Below are positions 4,389 to 7,226 of a stretch of DNA of 7,226 bases, in pieces. A program made the translations under genes and the position numbers. A model generated the notes under the pieces. The model was not told the origin of the DNA and made no database searches. It saw only the letters and a program-made list of their open reading frames with translations. Numbering within the stretch: position 1 is the first letter of the stretch; each line of letters begins with the position of its first letter. The DNA comes from Chloroflexota bacterium (GTDB lineage Bacteria > Chloroflexota > Anaerolineae > Aggregatilineales > UBA3940): contig DRKO01000236.1 of the NCBI GenBank assembly GCA_011051745.1, positions 1 through 7,226 on the forward strand, in the 5' to 3' direction.

Positions 4389-7226
4389 TCACCCCTCCGG
4401 CGTGGGCGTCGGCGGAGCGGGAACGATGGTGATCTGGACGGTGTAGGGCGTCGGGAAGTTGCCATCCTGCCGCACCAGCACCAGACGCAGCAGGTACGTG
4501 CCGGGCGGGAGCGCGTCGGCGTGCAGATATTCGAGCAGGCCGTTCTCCACGCTCTCGCTGTGCGTCTCCCCGATCGTCACCCAGTCATTCGGGGAGCCAT
4601 CCACACGCATGATCTCCAGCTTGTAATACTGGAAGCGGACGGGATCAAAAACCGCCGTGCCGATGATCGGGATCACCCCGTACACCTCCTCTTCCGAACG
4701 CGGGGAGACGATCTCGTAGGTGGCTCCCGTCTCTGGATCGAAGCCCTCCGGCGGCCCCGCCACGCTCTCGATCAATTCCGGCGGGCAGGTGACGCCGGGG
4801 ACGATCGGAACCCCGTTCCGGTAGGCCCAGTTACGCGCCCGGATCGCATCCACCGGGTCTTCAGGGGCAGCGATGAAAATCTGAAGGCTGACTGCCTCCG
4901 CGATCTCCGGCCTGATCTCCGACACTTCGCAGTAGGGCGGCGGGGCAGGGGACGGCGCGCCGGGGGGGAGATCGTCGGTCACCAGCGAGGCCAGAACGGT
5001 TTGCCGTTGCTCCTCGTCGAGCGGCAGGACGCTCAGCACCCACAGCCCCGGCTCGATCTCCAGACGGCTCGGCGGTAGCGGAACGTCTTCCGCCCCCTCC
5101 GGCGTCGGGATGGGGGAAGGAGTGGGGGTCGGGACATCGGTCGGCTTGGGACCCAGGCTCTCATCCCCCACCCGGAACCACTCCAGCCGTGTTCGTTCAC
5201 AGCCCTGCTCGGCGGGCTGCGGATCACGCAGTGTCGAGAGGACACACACCGGGCGTTGCTCCAGTCCCCCCGGCGGCGTGAATCCGCTGCCCGGCGGCGG
5301 CAGACCGGGCCGCTCCAGCAGGGCGGCAAGCTCCGCGTCGCCATAGACGGCGGTCATGTAATCATGCCAGATGGGCGCGGCCCCCGTCAGCCCGGAGGTC
5401 CCTTCCGCCATCGGCGAGTTGTCCGTGTTGCCCGCCCAGACACCGACGACCAGATGCGGCGTGTAGCCAATCGTCCAGTTGTCCCGGAAGTCGTTCGTCG
5501 TGCCGGTCTTCGCCGCCGCCGGGAACTCCAGCCGGAGCGGCGAGTCGGCCCCCATGGCCGGAGTGCGAGCGTCGTTATCCGAGAGAATATCGCTGATCAT
5601 AAAGGCGATTCGCGGGTCGAGGATCTGCTCACCCACGCCGCGCTCTGGGTCATTGGCTACATCGTAGAGCACGGTCCCCTCATTGTCCGTCACCCGGCTG
5701 ATCAGATACGGCTGCACGTGACGCCCGCCGCTGGCAAAGGTGGCAAAGGCGGCGGTCAATTCGAGAGGAGTCACTTCCCCGCCGCCGAGCGTGAGCGAAA
5801 GCCCGTACCGCGCCGGATCGGTCCCCAGGCTCTCGATGCCCAGACGGCGGGCGAACTCAAGCAGATTCGCCACCCCGACCTCGCGTAGAAGCGTCACAGC
5901 CGGGATGTTGTAGGAGTTCGCCAGCGCGTCGCGCAGGCGTACCGGCCCGTGAAAGCGCCCGTCGTAGTTGACCGGCTCGTAATCATAGCCCGCCCCGATG
6001 CCGGTATCATAGGCCATCGGCACGTCCCACAGGATATCCGCCGCGCTCCACCCCTGCTCGAAGGCCAGAGCGTAAGTTAGCGGCTTCATCGCGCTGCCCG
6101 GCTGCTGGGGGGAGAGAATGATGTTGACGTTTCCGTCTATCGTCTCGTCGTTGTAATCCACGCTACCGACCATCGCCAGCACCTCCCCGGTGGCGGGATG
6201 GATGACGACCAGCGCGGCGTTGCTCAGGTTGAACTCGTCGCGCACCTCATTCACGCGCTCAACGACGATCTGCTCGGCCAGGTTCTGAAAGCCCATATCG
6301 AGCGTGGTGTATATCTCCAGCCCCCCGCGCCCGATCAGCGCCGGATCGAGCCCCGGCAGTTCGGAAAGCTGGCGGCGCACCTCGACGGTGAAATGCGGGG
6401 CCAGCAACGAAACATCCGGGCTGGCAAGGTCGGCTGATGAGAGCGGTGGCTCAGAGAAAGCGGCGTCGGCCTCCACCGGCGTGAGATAGCCATGCAGAAC
6501 CATCAGGTCGAGTACCTGGCGCTGACGGGCCTTAGCGGCCTCAAAGTTGGTGTAGGGATCGTAGGCGGCGGGGGCCTGCACCAGTCCGGCCAGAAAGGCC
6601 GCCTCGCCGATCGTCAGCTCCGCCGCGGGCTTGTCGAAGTAGACGTTGGCCGCCCCTTCGATGCCGTAAGCCAGATTCCCGAAGTAAACCTCGTTCAGGT
6701 ACAGTTCGAGAATCTGGTCTTTGGTGTACTGGCGGGTCATCACCCACGCCAGCGCCGCTTCCTTAAGTTTGCGCCGGAGCGTGATCTCGTTGCGTTCCTC
6801 ATAGTCAAATACGATGTTGCGCACCAGTTGCTGGGTGATCGTGCTCCCGCCGGAGACAACCTCGCCCTCACGCAGCCACTCGAGCGCGGCGCGGGCAATC
6901 GAGGGCGGGTCAAAGCCGGGGTTCTGGTAGAAGGTGTCGTCCTCGGTGGCGATGATTGCCCAGCGCATGGCGAAGGGGATACGCTCAAGCGGAACCTCCG
7001 TGCGGCGGCCTTCCTCGAAGACCTCGTAGAGCAAAACGCCGTTGCGGTCGTAAATGCGCGTCGTCTCGAAGTCCTCGACGCCTTCCAGCGATTGCAGGGC
7101 CTCCATGTCCTCGGCCAGCTCCCCGGCCAGCGAGTTGTAGATCACCAGTCCGGTGACCAGCACAGCCCCCGTCAGGGCAGCGAGAGCCATCAGGCTGATC
7201 GTAATCACGGTCTTGAAGCATCCCCA
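4389..7226 (-). CDS. Bifunctional class A penicillin-binding protein (transglycosylase/transpeptidase), N-terminus outside window
   Basis: It polymerises lipid II and cross-links peptidoglycan on the outer face of the membrane. Numbering here is from in-frame GTG 7208-7206. Residues 3-26 form a membrane anchor. The GT51 domain (about 45-220) has catalytic E89 in ATEDDTFYQNPGFD, GGSTITQQ (120-127), RRKLKE with the second glutamate E150, and ELYLNEVYFG. The transpeptidase domain (about 330-620) has S372-A-M-K375 (nucleophile Ser372), S432-Y-N434 and K567-T-G-T. Beyond it lie a Cys pair C655/C670, a Thr/Pro linker (689-703), a region with C760/C808, and a beta-rich domain (about 829-930) ending in PPTPTPEG. 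At 939 or more residues it is longer than typical class A PBPs. The frame stays open upstream through WGCFKT to the edge, so GTG 7208 is probably internal and the true start lies outside. It ends 21 bases from the oppositely oriented regulator gene. Confidence 0.95.
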   Translation of the reverse strand, partial: WGCFKTVITISLMALAALTGAVLVTGLVIYNSLAGELAEDMEALQSLEGVEDFETTRIYDRNGVLLYEVFEEGRRTEVPLERIPFAMRWAIIATEDDTFYQNPGFDPPSIARAALEWLREGEVVSGGSTITQQLVRNIVFDYEERNEITLRRKLKEAALAWVMTRQYTKDQILELYLNEVYFGNLAYGIEGAANVYFDKPAAELTIGEAAFLAGLVQAPAAYDPYTNFEAAKARQRQVLDLMVLHGYLTPVEADAAFSEPPLSSADLASPDVSLLAPHFTVEVRRQLSELPGLDPALIGRGGLEIYTTLDMGFQNLAEQIVVERVNEVRDEFNLSNAALVVIHPATGEVLAMVGSVDYNDETIDGNVNIILSPQQPGSAMKPLTYALAFEQGWSAADILWDVPMAYDTGIGAGYDYEPVNYDGRFHGPVRLRDALANSYNIPAVTLLREVGVANLLEFARRLGIESLGTDPARYGLSLTLGGGEVTPLELTAAFATFASGGRHVQPYLISRVTDNEGTVLYDVANDPERGVGEQILDPRIAFMISDILSDNDARTPAMGADSPLRLEFPAAAKTGTTNDFRDNWTIGYTPHLVVGVWAGNTDNSPMAEGTSGLTGAAPIWHDYMTAVYGDAELAALLERPGLPPPGSGFTPPGGLEQRPVCVLSTLRDPQPAEQGCERTRLEWFRVGDESLGPKPTDVPTPTPSPIPTPEGAEDVPLPPSRLEIEPGLWVLSVLPLDEEQRQTVLASLVTDDLPPGAPSPAPPPYCEVSEIRPEIAEAVSLQIFIAAPEDPVDAIRARNWAYRNGVPIVPGVTCPPELIESVAGPPEGFDPETGATYEIVSPRSEEEVYGVIPIIGTAVFDPVRFQYYKLEIMRVDGSPNDWVTIGETHSESVENGLLEYLHADALPPGTYLLRLVLVRQDGNFPTPYTVQITIVPAPPTPTPEG

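Noticed and set aside
5256..5888. A 210-residue open frame on the + strand inside the PBP gene (another of 185 residues lies at 4521-5078).
   Set aside because: Both are antisense to a PBP with intact catalytic motifs, are rich in Arg, Gly, His and Pro, and show no domain. They reflect the scarcity of stops in GC-rich coding DNA.

Overview
The window reads as a GC-rich stretch of a bacterial chromosome, most likely from Chloroflexota (an Anaerolineae-like lineage). That guess rests on the style of the genes: a class A penicillin-binding protein with Thr/Pro linkers and a C-terminal beta-rich domain, a Roadblock/LC7 protein of the type I associate with Chloroflexota and Deinococcota, and a V4R / LC7 / response-regulator group. 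It comes from memory of protein families, not from a search. Five genes and one gene tail lie on the + strand (1-4367). One large gene lies on the - strand (4389 to the right edge), convergent with them.

Left block (1-1582): the end of an FmdE-like protein with a C-terminal zinc ribbon, a two-repeat TauE/SafE-type membrane permease, and a 176-residue protein ending in the four-cysteine [4Fe-4S] motif found in corrinoid iron-sulfur/CODH-type proteins. The three share a strand and short gaps and look like one operon. Anaerobic C1, metal or sulfur-anion handling is plausible, but no catalytic enzyme is visible, so the substrate is unknown.

Middle block (1583-4367): after a 266-base gap with a plausible sigma-70-type promoter come a V4R-domain protein with a long Lys/Glu/Ala/Pro tail, a small Roadblock/LC7 protein starting at TTG, and a response regulator with an intact receiver domain fused to a GGDEF-like domain that has lost its signature motif. 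I infer a small signalling module: a small-molecule or metal sensor, a dimeric scaffold or GTPase regulator, and a phosphorylation-controlled output that probably does not make c-di-GMP. No GTPase, histidine kinase or DNA-binding domain is visible in the window.

Right block (4389-7226, - strand): a bifunctional class A PBP with intact transglycosylase and transpeptidase motifs and a large extracytoplasmic extension. Its reading frame runs open to the edge, so its true start is probably outside the window.

No tRNA, rRNA, CRISPR array, insertion sequence or attachment site was seen. The gaps hold short GC-rich hairpins, most without a clear T-tract, so terminator calls are weak. The most notable material is the V4R-LC7-REC/degenerate-GGDEF group.
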